In this document: piece by piece, positions 1 to 11,837 of the stretch
Numbering within the stretch: the stretch's first letter is position 1
How the letters are laid out: every line of letters starts with the position of its first letter
From: Fistularia commersonii
Taxonomy: Eukaryota > Chordata > Actinopteri > Syngnathiformes > Fistulariidae
DNA: 64,000 bases
NCBI GenBank assembly: GCA_037954325.1
Contig: JBBMNZ010000014.1
Location: 16,259,956 to 16,323,955, forward strand
Reading direction: 5' to 3'
The notes under the pieces: generated by a model
What the model saw: only the letters and a program-made list of their open reading frames with translations
Database searches by the model: none
Told to the model about the DNA's origin: nothing
Translations under genes and position numbers: made by a program

Positions 1-1110
1 AAAATCAGCTGTTCCTTGCACCCTTGAACACAATAGGACCACACCTTGTGGCGAAATGTGATGCCCTAAGAGATCAATCACTGGTGGTCCAAACTGACAA
101 TTAACTGTATTGACTATGAGGCCATGTTTGTTAAAATGATGGAAAACCTGTCAGGTCCTCTAGGTGCTCATCAGCCGATGGGCTGGCCAACAGAATGTCC
201 AGATAGACAACCAAAAAGCAAGGTTACGCAGCACTATGAGCCTCTGAAAGGTCCAAGCGACTACCTTCAAGCCGAATGGCATGTGCAGGAACTGGAAAAG
301 CCGAAATGGGGTGATCACTGTGGTCTTGGGCACGTCCTCCGTGCACGGGCACCTGGTGATAATTTTGCAACAGGTCCACCGTGGAAAAGATGGTGGCGCC
401 CAACAGCTGCGCGGAGAAATCCTGAAAGTGGGGTTTGGGTAGTGGTCGTTTGCAGTGACATTGTTCAACCAGTGAAAGTCGCCAAAAGGGCACCGCAACA
501 TGTCAGCCTTGGGCAGCGTGTGGAGCGGGGAGGCCCATGGGCTGTGGAATGCCTCAAGATCCCAAGACGCTCAATGGTAGTGAACTCCTCTTTAGGGGTT
601 GCGGGCTTCATTGCGCCAAGGAGTCGCATCTGTTTGGGATCATGCAGGCTCACTGTAGGGATGACGTGCGTCACACCGTGTTTCGCAACGGAAAATTTGT
701 CAGCAAATGTTGGTACACATCCCCTGATGATAAAAAATTAGTGTGCGTTCATGGCCCAACCCCCTGTCTCACACGGATAGGTGGCAAAAGACAGGCAATT
801 AAACAGCGGTTGGCGACATTCACAAGTAGGCTGTTGGTGCACAGAAAGTCAGGGGCCGATGATGGGGACCATGATGGAGTTGATGTCAAAGTCCCAATCA
901 AAATGGTGGACGCCAAAGCAACAGACACAACCTTGAGCCAAAAGTCATTATAGAGGACCCGTTAGCGGCTCTTAGTAGCAGGCTGCTGCCTCTGGCCTGG
1001 ATATCTGCTTGCTTTGGGGGGAGCAGGCACTTTTGCGAGCCAGTGTCCACCAGAAACTGTATTCCATGTCTCGAGTCTCTGATAAACAGCTGCTGGCGTC
1101 CACAGCTGTC
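1..1110 (-). mobile_element. Degraded Ty3/gypsy LTR-retrotransposon pol fragment (protease to reverse transcriptase)
   Basis: Read on the minus strand, this is a gypsy-type polyprotein in pieces. Around 1075-960 there is an aspartic-protease-like segment with a FLVDTGSQ active-site motif and a downstream AANGSSI. Around 690-500 come RT N-terminal motifs (ERLGILR, HGPPRSTRCP). From 500 to 160 there are RT core pieces resembling FSTVDLLQNYHQVPVH, EDVPKTTVITPF and FLHMPFGLK. The expected catalytic YLDDILVAS box is decayed near 180. Positions 140-1 continue into the RT connection region (GLIVNTVNCQFG, IDLLGHH). The frame shifts several times and stops interrupt it, so it is dead. The left edge is cut by the window. 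No LTR, integrase or gag is seen, and the right edge abuts the RTE fragment near 1110-1145. Confidence 0.85.
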
Positions 1111-1144
1111 GCTTGATACCCGCCCTGGACTTTCTCGGCGCTTT

Positions 1145-1670
1145 GAAAGAGCACGACTTTCCAGAGAGGAGGTGAGGAAGACTCTGGGTGGTCAGGAAGA
1201 GCTTCCGGATGACAGGACAACTTCAGCAAAAGTGATCAGGGAGACAGGTAGGAAAGTAATTGGTGTGTTGTCTGGAAGGAAAGTAGATAAGGAGACTTGG
1301 TGGTTGAACAAGAAAGTGTGGGAGTATATACAGAGAAAGTGACTAGCAAAGAGGAAGCTCGATTGGACAGTAAGGAGGGAGAGAATGATTTACACAAGTT
1401 GGGAAAAGAGAGAGATAGAGATGGAAAGGATGTACAACAGGTCTGGGTGATTAAGGACAAAGAGGGAAATGTACTGACGGATGCTAGAAGAATAATGGGA
1501 AGATGGAAAGAGTACTTTGAAGAGCTGATGAATGAGGAAAATGAAAGAGAGGCAAGGGTAGAAGAGGTGACTTTTGTAGACCATAAAGTAGCAGAGATTA
1601 GTAAAAGTGAAGCAAGGAAGGCATTGAGGAGGATGAAGAGTGGAAGGGCAGTGGGTCCTAATGAAAACCT
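1145..1670 (+). mobile_element. RTE-like LINE fragment, plus orientation (region between endonuclease and RT)
   Basis: The plus strand encodes a LINE pol segment, open from about 1297 to 1668, containing VWVIKDKEGNVLTDARR, IMGRWKEYFEELMNEE and ARKALRRMKSGRAVGP. This is the linker and start of the reverse transcriptase in RTE-type elements. The first part (1155-1290) lies in another frame (EVRKTLGGQEELPDD). Both ends are truncated and there is no catalytic RT box. The same protein region occurs again on the opposite strand at about 2650-2160, so this is part of a second, inverted copy of the same family. Confidence 0.8.
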
Positions 1671-3760
1671 GAAATCCTCCAATTTCTTGATCTCCACTCC
1701 CTGTAGCCTCACTGTTCCACCCGAGTTCCTCTCATTCACACACATATACTTTGTCTTGCTGCTACGAACTTTCATTCCTCTCCTTTCCAGCGTATACTTC
1801 CACCTCTTGATTTTCCTTGACCTGGTCTCTGCTCTCACTGCAGATCACAATGTCATCTGCAAACATTATGATCCATAGAGATTCCTGTCTAACCTCATCT
1901 GTCAGCCTGTCCATCACCGCTGCAAACAAGAAGGGACTCATAACTGATCCCTGATGGAGTCATACCTCCACCTTGAATCTCTCTGTTACCCCTACAGCAC
2001 ACTGCACCACTGTCTCACAGCTAGCATACATGTCCTGCACCAGTCTAACATACTTCTTTGCCACTCCAAACTTCCTCATACAATACCAGAGCACCTCTCC
2101 TGGCACCCTGTCATATACTTTTTCTAGTTCTCCAAAAACACAATGCAGCTGACCTTCTCTGTACTTTCCATTCACTTTCCACATTCATCAGTTCTTCAAT
2201 GTACTCGTTCCATCTGCCCATTACTCTTCTAGCATCTGGCAATACATTTCCCTCTCCATCCTTCATCACCCAGACCTGTTGTACATCCATCGTTATTTCT
2301 CTGTTTGGCCAACCTGTATAGATCATTCCCTCCCTCCTTACCATCCAACCAAGCATACAAGTCATCATACAGCCATTGTTTTGCCTTTGCTTCTTCTATC
2401 TTTACCTTACATTGTATCTCCCTTTACTCGTGTCTGTTCTCTTCAGTCCTCTCAGTATCCCACTTCTTCTTTGCTAATTGCTCCCGCACTTCCTCATTCC
2501 ACTACCAAGTCTCCTTATAGACTTTCCTTCCAGATGACACACCAAGTAGTCCCGTACCTGTCTGCCTGATAACACTAGCTGTAGTAGTCCAATCATCTGG
2601 AAGCTCTCCCTGACCACCCAGAGCCTTTCTCACCTCCCTGAAAACCATACAAGACTCCTCCCTTTTCAGCTTCCACCACTTTGTCCTCTGGTCTGCCTTT
2701 GTCCTCTTGATCTTCCTTGTCACCGAGTCATCTTACAAACCACCATCCTATGCATCCTCTGGCTACACTCTCACCAACAACTACTTTGCAGTCAGTGACG
2801 TCTTTTAGATTCCCTCGTCTATACAAGATATAATCTACCTGGGTGCTCCTTCCGCCGTTCTTATAAGTTACCCTATCTTCCTGTCTTTTCTGGAAAAAAA
2901 GTGTTCAACCACAACCATTTTTCTTAATTTTTTGCAAAATCTACACCATCTGTCCCTCTGCATTCCTATCCTGTATGAAAAATCTACCCATCACTTCTTC
3001 ATCCCTCTATTGCTTGCACCATCATGCCCATTGAAGTCTGCACCAATTACCACTCTCTCATCTCTGGGGATATTCTGCATCACTTCATCGAGCTCATTCC
3101 AACTTCTCCTCAAACTCATATTCCACCTGCCGGTCATAGCCACCAACAACATTGAGCATCACACCTTCAATTTCCAGTTTCAGACTCACAAGTCTATCTG
3201 ACGTTCTTTTCACCTCCAGAACATTCCTAACAAACGCCTCCTTCAAGATAACTCCGACTCCATTTGTCTTCCTGTCATTTCCATGATAGCACAACTTAAA
3301 GCCTGCTCCTAAGCTTCTAGCCTTACTACCTTTCCACCTAGTCTCCTGGACACACAGTATATCCACCTTCTCTGCATCATGTCAACCAACTCTACCTTTT
3401 CCTGTCATAGTCCCAATATTCAAAGTCCCTAATCTCAGTCCCAGACTCTTGCCTTTCCTCTTCTCTCTCTGCTTCCGAAAAAGCTTTCCTCCTCTCCTTC
3501 TTTGACCTACAGTAGCCCAGTTTCCATTGGTTCCCTGTAGGTCATCGGTACCAATGGCGGTCATTGTTAATCGCATCGACCGATCCGGTTTGATTTGGTT
3601 ATTATGATTGATTCACATTTTTGGTTTTGGCAAAAGTTTTATGCTAGATGCCCTCCGTGACGCAACCCTGTGCATTTATCCGGGCTTACCTGCTCAGGGA
3701 GACACTGCCCCCCCCACTTCGAGGCTGGTTCAGGCCAGCCTGATGCGTTTACAAACGTTT
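1670..3760 (-). mobile_element. RTE-like LINE, 5' leader through reverse transcriptase, minus orientation, degraded
   Basis: Read from right to left: about 3690-3637 holds a leader stretch similar to a block common in fish genomes (TTTATGCTAGATGCCCTCC and a following ATTTATCCGGGC). Then 3576-3382 has LRLGTLNIGTMTGKGR. Then 3366-3094 has an APE-type endonuclease with DILCVQETRWKG and NGVGVILKEAF. The linker follows (about 2650-2160), and then the RT with LEKVYDRVPGEVLWYCMRK (about 2130-2060) and MFADDIVICSE (about 1870-1838). It ends at ERRGMKVRSSKTKYMCVNE and LQGVEIKKLEDF near 1668. Frameshifts and stops interrupt it. Such fragments are often mis-annotated as craniofacial development protein 2-like. 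RTE-clade assignment is from motif similarity only. Confidence 0.82.
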
Positions 3761-6208
3761 ATTTCTTTGGCCCATTCTGCTAGTCTTTGGTCAAGCATGT
3801 GGTTAAGTGTTACAGGCAGTCTACACCCTTCGAAATGTGTCACAGGAATTACTGGACTTAGGCCTCAAGAATGGAGGCTCTACAATTTAGTGCCAAAGCT
3901 GGATTAACACAAAGGACCCCTCTCCTCAATTCTGTCCCGTTCATGACATTTGCTTTAAAACAAACAAATAAAATTCAGTACACCTGTGTGATTAATCCTA
4001 CCGTTACTAATCTTATTCAGCATATCGATCTCTCAGAATATTAAAACGATTTACTACCATTCTGTGGAGGTCTAATCTCTACAATCATCTATTGTCATAT
4101 TCTTACCTGAAAAGTTATTTTTCATAGGAAAAAAAACAGTCCATGACCACTTAATCCATAGACTTTCCTCATCACCTCACCCTGAGAAATTTGTTGCAAC
4201 TGCTGAATAGATTTTTCTTGGCAATGAAATAATCTGATTACATACAATTTGTGTGATAATATTTTGAAAATCAAGAAGATAGACATTTTATTATTCTATT
4301 TTTATGTCAACAGAGGAATGTTCCAGACATCTTACTGTTTAAATGCATAAGATGACGACTGAATGTGGAAGTCCAGACATGTTTTATATTATGCATTACT
4401 GAGCAGCTTTTCATACGGAAGAATTCAGGCTTTGCTTTTACATCGGGAGTGTGAAATCCATCCACAGTAACTCTGTTAAGTGACAGAAAGGCTGGGTAAT
4501 ACGTTGTAAAGGCTGCGCTAAAAATGTCAATTTGTAATCTTGACAAATGTGTTCAGTAAAGGGGCTATGTCGAATGAGCAAACAGTCTTTCATAGCCGAA
4601 AGGCAAATACAAACTAATATTAACTATTAAATATTAATGAGGGTAAATATTCTGCAAAGCAGTGCTGTTTTGTGTCTCCGTGGTAACAGTGGGATCACAT
4701 TAGCAGGGACATTCTCCAATATGCACAGGGACCAGTGTTGTTCGGGAACCAGTGTCAGGTCATCATTGCTTCAAGTCAGTCTTTAAAAATGTGACTATAA
4801 TTACCATTCTCGATTTCAGTACCATCATTCACCGTTCATGGATTCCCACTTTTAATATACATCATCATTACTGAATGCTGTTCTGGATCATTTTAAATTT
4901 TCCTTTCAGCTACAAATCTCTTCCTTAGCAATGTCTACTACAGCATGTACACTTACCTCCCGAGGAGGTGATGACGGGGTTAGATATTCTTGAATATGAA
5001 TATCAGCCAGTGCTGATCTAAATAAATTGTTACTATCACATTATTTGAGTTTGATGGGTTTTCTTGTCTTCAGAAGGCATCAGTGATTAGAAATGTTGGA
5101 ACCTAAATAAATTATATTCATTGTAATTTCCCTTCAGTTGATAAAGCACGTTTTCTATAAAATCGCCTGTAGTTTTTCAAAAACCCCAATTTATCGCATA
5201 ATATCCATCAACGGCCTGTCACTGGTGGCACAACAACATCTGCCTTCATCATGACGCTAATAACTGTGTCAGTGTGATGAACGGCAGTGAATTAGCGTTA
5301 CTCCATTTCTCATTGATAGCAGCGGATGTCTGATGTTCTCTGCCCAGTTATGAGTCACATTTGGCATTAAATGATGGTGTTGTGTCAAAGTGAGATGTGT
5401 CGTGTGAAGTGCAGCACCTGCCATAACCAATGCAAAACCAGAGAATCGGGTCCAGAAAATAAACTTGCAAACACATGATCTTAAATTACTATAGATTTCA
5501 TTGTATGACTCGATTTTTCACCTCACAGTGTCATCTTACTCTAAAAAGAAGTAAAAAAAAAAAAACAGTCATATGAAATGTCAAAATGGGTGGTCAATGC
5601 ATTAAAGTCTTCACAGTAGCATCCGGTGAAGACCTCGAACATTAGCTCCCTCCATAAAAGTGTCACTTTTATCTCATCAATCTTTCCCCTTTTTCTTTTA
5701 GTCTGCCATCTTTGCCCTTATAAATGAGCATTTCTCCCCCTCATCAGTTTGCATTTATTCCCCCATTACATTGGCCTCTGTATGTTGAGGATGGTGATAA
5801 TTATAGTTTTAATATGCCAAGTCTAACCGTCTAACGCAGGGGGTAGTGAGTAGTTTGCTTTATGTACCACAAGAGGTCAGTGCTAGTCAACTAACTTGCT
5901 TGTATGGTCTTGATTATGGGGTGTTCAGTTCCCCCATTTTGTCCAGCAACCAGAGATGCAGGGTGTTATCAGGCATCTTGTCTCCTTCACACTCACAAAC
6001 ACACTGACACAAACACATACAACTACATTATTTTTTTTACATATGATTTTGACACTTACCCTGACCTTTTTCCTCGTAAGCGGAGAACACACAAGGTCAC
6101 TGTTGTCACTTGTGTGCAAGTCTTCTGTTTGTTTACACATGCTGAATGTACCTTGATCAGAAACAAATAGCAGACAAATGCATTCATGCACATGGACACA
6201 GATAATAG

Positions 6209-6250
<42 letters not shown>

Positions 6251-6277
6251 ACACACACACTCACACTCACACACACC
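6209..6277. repeat. (CA)n microsatellite
   Basis: Near-continuous AC dinucleotides with a few CT interruptions. Confidence 0.97.
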
Positions 6278-6442
6278 ATAATGACTCAAAATCATTACAC
6301 ATTGAAATATATCAATCGATACCGCACTCTACATGAAAACATTAGGGATTATTTTCATACTCTTCGCCTACTCTGACCTTTAACCTAATTCAAACCCCAA
6401 AACTGAGTCTTCATCATCACACAATAATTTAAACTTGAACTT

Positions 6443-6456
6443 TGACCTTTTGACCT
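6443..6456 (-). promoter_or_regulatory. Perfect DR2 nuclear-receptor element
   Basis: The minus strand reads AGGTCA-AA-AGGTCA: two perfect half-sites in direct repeat with a 2-bp spacer. DR2 is bound by RAR/RXR-type dimers in known systems. It lies about 7 kb beyond the myt1 stop codon, so a link to myt1 is only a guess. Confidence 0.5.
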
Positions 6457-8598
6457 CAGTGAGATACTAAGTAGTTCCCATCTCCACATTTAAAACAATT
6501 TTATGACACTGATTTTTCACATTTTGAGAACCATGAATTACTTTTTGTTCTTACTTAATAAATCATGAGACATTTTTCCACTAAAACCAGATTAGGGGTT
6601 AAAAATGCAATCCCGAATTAAAACTTCCTGCCCCTGAGACTAGCTTTGACCACAGACAGATGAGGTTGGGTGACAAAGTGAGAATGCGTAAAACCTTTAT
6701 AACCGTGAGAGGGAATGATCAAATCATGCAATAAAAGAGCTTCTGCGTCTAGAAGGAAACAACCCGAGCATCTCTTATCACTTCATCTGCTTCATTTCAG
6801 CTGCTGCGGCTAAATTTGATTGACTAAGTAAGAGGAAAGACAGTTTAGAACAATGAACATTGAACAAATCCCACCATTTATATGAAATGATATTAAATTA
6901 AAGCCATGTGATGCTGTGTTGGACATTTATTTTGAGAGTTACTATAAAACTAAACAGGGACTTAATGACCAAAAATAACTATACGTTGTATTTGTTTGTT
7001 TGCCAGTGATCAAAATAATACTTTGACCCACTGAACTCAACTTAACCACAGGCGCATTTCTGTTTTAACATTAGATCATGACGCTAATATATGAATCTTA
7101 TATATGATTTTTTTTCTTTACATGTTTTACAGATTTTATACCTGGAACAAAGTATAATAGGTCGAATAGGTAGAATAGGTAAGGTAGAATATGATAATAT
7201 CAGGGTCCAATGCTGTATATAATGTAATGGAAGCAGAATCAGAAGGATTTTAGTCTCAAACGCAGTTAACATTTGGGACATAATATGTTACATTTATAAT
7301 TTTCACTGGATACTTTTTCTTACAAAAACTTCAGAAGAGTTTATATCCATGGAGGTGCTCAGTCATCCAGATCATGGTTAATTTCTCATGTGAAACATCT
7401 TCAAGGGAGGAACTTTAAGTCCACTTGCCACAAAAAGATTTTGACAAGACTCATTGGTATTTCCCTTAACAAATTTTGGTGCAGGGAATATGATTAGAAT
7501 GTATTTTTGGCATTAAGTTTATACAAATCAGAACATAAATATCTTAAAATTAATTCATTTTGTTATAAGATTTCTACACCACCGATGTAGTTTTACATGA
7601 AATAGGCCGTTGCTTTTGCTGTCAAATTTAGTGTTTGGTGATGTATAGGTGTTTAAAATAAAATAAATAAATTTTAAAATGAATTAAGTAAAAAGGATAT
7701 GTTGACAAAATGATCAAAAGTCAGAGGGAAAGGCTGTATCATGTTAATATAACTCTGTGACTGACTCAATATTGTTTAGCTGTTGCTGTTTTTCTATTTT
7801 ACTCCAAACCCTGTAGAATCTTTCATTCTTTCTCTGAAGGCTTTAGTTGAAGCAATGCTTGTGGTCTATTCATCACCCTGTATAGGCCGCTGGTGTCTTG
7901 TGTAATATAACACTGAAGCCCAAAATTTCAATAGCGCACTCCTCTTTAGTTTTTTACTATTAATATCAGTTACAATCGTATCACTCCTTCCCAGAAGTCT
8001 CATCTGTAGACACGCACTTCATAGATTTAGAGCAAATAATTCTAGCGATATTAATGGGATCCTTGAGGTTTGGGCCTCTGAGGCAGCTCAGGGTCTCAAG
8101 GGTGTCAAACTCCTTATTAGTTAGTTATTAAAAGACACCCCTTAGAGCAGGGGACACATTTTTCTTGAGTCCACCTGTTTATCTGTGTTTTAAAGCCACA
8201 TTTGTTGTTTGTTTTTTTTTTAAAAAGGAGGAATATTTTTATCTTACTTGAATTCATTATTCTCGAACTGAGCAAATAATATAAGATCACACTCCACTTA
8301 GACTTAATTAAAGGTTATTGCTCGGCAGTAATTCAATTATTGAAAGGAAACTCTTTGTTACAGGTTTAATAGCAGAGTAAGACACTAATAAGTGATCATA
8401 AAGAGCAAACACTGCAGATACACATGATTATTACCAGATAGTAAATAGCAAGTCCCTGAACTAAAAACAGTCTTTTAATCAAATAGCTGAAACATTTCAA
8501 ATCTACCTTTGACTGCACTGGAAAGTCGCTCAATAAAAGATTCAGAGCGCCCACATAAAGCACACACACTAGCACAAACAGAAAATACATGCACAAAG

Positions 8599-8629
<31 letters not shown>

Positions 8630-8652
8630 CACACACACGCACACACACACAC
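8599..8652. repeat. (CA)n microsatellite
   Basis: AC tract with AG/CG interruptions. In the minus-strand transcript it would be a GU tract just past the distal myt1 poly(A) signal candidate. Confidence 0.95.
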
Positions 8653-8718
8653 TCACCACACTCACCACACACAAACACAAACACATTGAAGCAATAGAGT
8701 CACCCTTGTCTATGATTC

Positions 8719-8724
8719 TTTATT
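8719..8724 (-). terminator. myt1: Candidate distal poly(A) signal AATAAA
   Basis: On the minus strand AATAAA sits at 8724-8719. About 25 nt further comes a CA-containing stretch and then a GU-rich tract (TGTGTTTGTGTTTGTGTG, about 8686-8666), the classic order of signal, cleavage site and downstream element. Confidence 0.45.
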
Positions 8725-10479
8725 TGCATTTTTTTATAGAGAACATTTAAAATGGTTCATACCCCCACAATAACTGACATCACTTCTCTGGTTTTATAAC
8801 ACTGACACAGGAACAGGGGAACATGTACACAAGTACACAAACACACAGTCACAAATTCGGCCCAACTACAGTGTTTTACTTCTCAGAAATAAGTAAGTAA
8901 ATAAATGAAATAAAATAAAAAAACAAACCCAAGGAAAAGGAAAACCAAAACAAACGAAAAAAATAAAGAAATAAACAAACACATGAGACCCCGAGGACAC
9001 ACAGCCAAGACCTGTCCCACTTTACAAAACGGTGCAGTAGCAAAGGAACCACATCTACAAAAGTAACAAAAAGTACCATACAATTTATCCTTGTGGAAGT
9101 GCTTGTAATTTTGGAAGTTTTGTACTTTTTTAAAAGGATATCAATATCAATGCCTAGAAAATCACCAGTAAAAATAGCTCATCTCTGTAAAAATGTGCTA
9201 GCAGGACAACCCTTGGCTGTGGATGTGATTTTTTTTTTCAATTCTTTTTATCAGAAACTAATTTTTATTTTTTTTCAAACCATTTTCAACTTCAATACAA
9301 CAACTATAACACTGTTTCGTCGTAATATAAATATGTACAGACTTCCATTTGTTTCAAAATAATGCCCTGCACACTGCGTTATCTAGAGATGATGACGGTG
9401 ATGATCTTCCAAATTCCTTCACAGAAACTGTCCGTGCAGTTTGTACCTGAATCAACGGAGTGTGAGATCACAGTTTCTTTGACCCGAGCTTAAAAAGCCC
9501 CTCGTTTTAGCATTTCCATCTCGCCCCCAACCCCCTCGCTGAAACACCACTAGACACAGCAGTTTTCCCAAAGCAGGTTTTGGGTGGTGCAAACACACCG
9601 CATCTTGAAAATGAGTGAAGTGAGAAAGGCACACATGATATTAGACCACACAGCGGGGAGGGTGGAGGAATAGGAGGGGTTGGTTTAAGAGGGGTCCGGG
9701 TAAAAACTGACACCCTCTGATATGACTACTGACAGCCGGGATGCGAAGGTAAAAGCCCCTCCCCTCACCTGGCCTCCCCATCTTAACTGACAGCTGGGTT
9801 TTATTTTTTTTTTTGTTTGTTCTGTTTCGTTTTTGGTCTGGGCTGGCTTCCCTGAAAGTGACATCACGTCAAATTAATTTTCATTCCCAGCGCTTTAGGG
9901 GACATAACTGGGCCCTGACCAGGTTGTTTTAGAAGAACACGCCTCCCGGCTGCCTCGCCAAATAGTTCGATGGAAATACACACAGTGTGTGGGCGTGCAA
10001 CCCACTGTGGGCTGCTGCTGCTGCTTTTCCAAGTTTGGTTTTATCTTTTCAACGATTAAATGCTATGTTGCATGGCCTCTGTGATATAATTTTACATACC
10101 TCAGCAGACAATTTTATCAAGCAGTTTAAAAAGGGTCATGCCATATCAAATAAGATGGGAGAATATTCACAGTCTTAACACTCTCGGGCGGGTTCTCGTG
10201 CATTTCAAGAGAGGAAGATACTCGCTACGTTGTGAACCAGAAGCATCAAAACTATCTTTCCTGAGGAAAGGTTACACAAGACATTGGGGGAATCAACACT
10301 TTGACATTCTTTTGACTGATGGGACACATATTTATGCAACAAACGCCTCCACCTAAGCAAGGGGCGGGAGGGGGAGTTTGTGTAGCCCGACAAATCAATT
10401 TCCCACTCCCACGCACGCCCTCGTCTCGCGCAAGGCCTTGATCCAGCTGCCGCCGCCGCTGCCTCCAGCCCCCCCAAAT

Positions 10480-10492
10480 TGACCTTTGACCT
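10480..10492 (-). promoter_or_regulatory. Perfect DR1 nuclear-receptor element
   Basis: The minus strand reads AGGTCA-A-AGGTCA, the ideal DR1 recognised by RXR heterodimers, HNF4 and COUP-TF family receptors. It sits beside a short GC-rich island (10420-10478) inside the presumed 3' UTR. Confidence 0.55.
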
Positions 10493-11079
10493 ATGGCATT
10501 GCTGTTTGGATCTGGCAGCTCGCACTCTGGTCACCTGAGAACCAAACTCTGCCTCCTCTCAATCTTTTGGTTTTTTTAAACACTTATTACATTTTATATT
10601 TTTATTTTTTGGAAAAGGAAGATGATACATTTTTTTAGTGGTTGACAGCTTGAATCATAAGGATGGGACGTGACAAAAACAAAAGCAAAAAAACTGCGGC
10701 AACGCTCAGAGCTCGTTGCTCAGGATCTATTGGGTTTCTCGTAAGTCAAATGCTGGCATTTTCAACAGTTATTCAGAAAGTGCACAAAGGAGTTTCATTC
10801 TACATTGGCTAAAAGCACATTTACAACATGCCTTCGACATCAGAGTCACACACGGCATTGTACTGAACACCACAGCAGCTGCAACAGATCAGAGGCAGGC
10901 TTCGCTAACTTCTCCTAATCGCTCACTTCGACATTAAGGAGGACGCACTCGTGGCGCGCAACCTCCGACCATGAACAATACAATAAACTGCACAACATAG
11001 CCAAAACACTATGTGCAGAACATTATTCAGAGTCCCTCCCGCACACACACTTTTTTGTCTTTTTTTTTCTTTCGTCTGT

Positions 11080-11085
11080 TTTATT
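11080..11085 (-). terminator. myt1: Candidate proximal poly(A) signal AATAAA
   Basis: The minus strand shows ACAATAAAACAGACG, an A-rich stretch, then GTGTGTGTGC at 11050-11041, which can serve as the GU-rich downstream element. Use of this site would give a 3' UTR of about 2.5 kb. Confidence 0.45.
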
Positions 11086-11730
11086 GTAACTGTACATTAA
11101 GTCACATGACACTTAGGAATAAAGAGCTGACCATCTAGTTTCAAAGCCGTTTCTCAGATTCAGAAGCACAACATACAGCAATTGTTCCCGGATCAAGGAC
11201 AGACAATAAAAGGAAAGAGTAATCGTACTGTATCGTCAACTTGACTGACGGGGTTTTGTTTAAAGCCACAGTAGAGCAGGTCTTACTGACATTTCATAAC
11301 GTGTAACTGCCTCCTATTGATCACATCTCCTCTAGACAGCGAGGGATCCTATGATAAGGTGATGCGAGAGAAGAAGAGCAAGTCAACAATTACACTGGAA
11401 AAATATATGTATGTTTATATTCATATATATAGCATCTTTAAAATCTATTTATACAGAATGTATATATAGTGTACTTATGGCCATCTTGGCAGAGAAATAA
11501 AGGCATCTGAAACAATCGCCGCTCGCCGGACGCCACGGCCTATCCGGGACAGGCTTTACGTTACATTGCAGAAATGCGAAGAATCAGGAAATAAAGACTG
11601 TTTTTTTTTTCTTCTTCTTTTAGTGGCACTTTGTGCGTCAAAAAAATTAAAATCTAGAGTAAGGCTACAAGGGTGTGTATGCTTGTCTGATAGAAGTTTG
11701 TCATAGGAGGCCATCCGACTATAGTATGTC

Positions 11731-11732
<2 letters not shown>

Positions 11733-11784
<52 letters not shown>

Positions 11785-11837
11785 TGGGTGTGGGTGTGTA
11801 TGTGTATGTGTCTGTGCGTGTGTGTGTGTGTGTGTGA
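11733..11837. repeat. (GT)n microsatellite with variant units
   Basis: About 105 bp of GT with GGGT and ATGT interruptions; CA-rich in the myt1 transcript sense. Confidence 0.96.

Larger units (their letters stand above)
3770..8598. other. AT-rich intergenic region, no gene recognised
   Basis: Short ORFs only, none with family motifs or splice-bounded exons. It holds a (CA)n tract at 6209-6277 and a perfect DR2 nuclear-receptor half-site pair at 6443-6456. A PCMTD2-, NPBWR2- or OPRL1-like neighbour, as expected near mammalian MYT1, was not seen. Confidence 0.6.

Noticed and set aside
3608..3907. Plus-strand 99-residue ORF
   Set aside because: It overlaps the leader region of the minus-strand RTE-like element and has no homology of its own.
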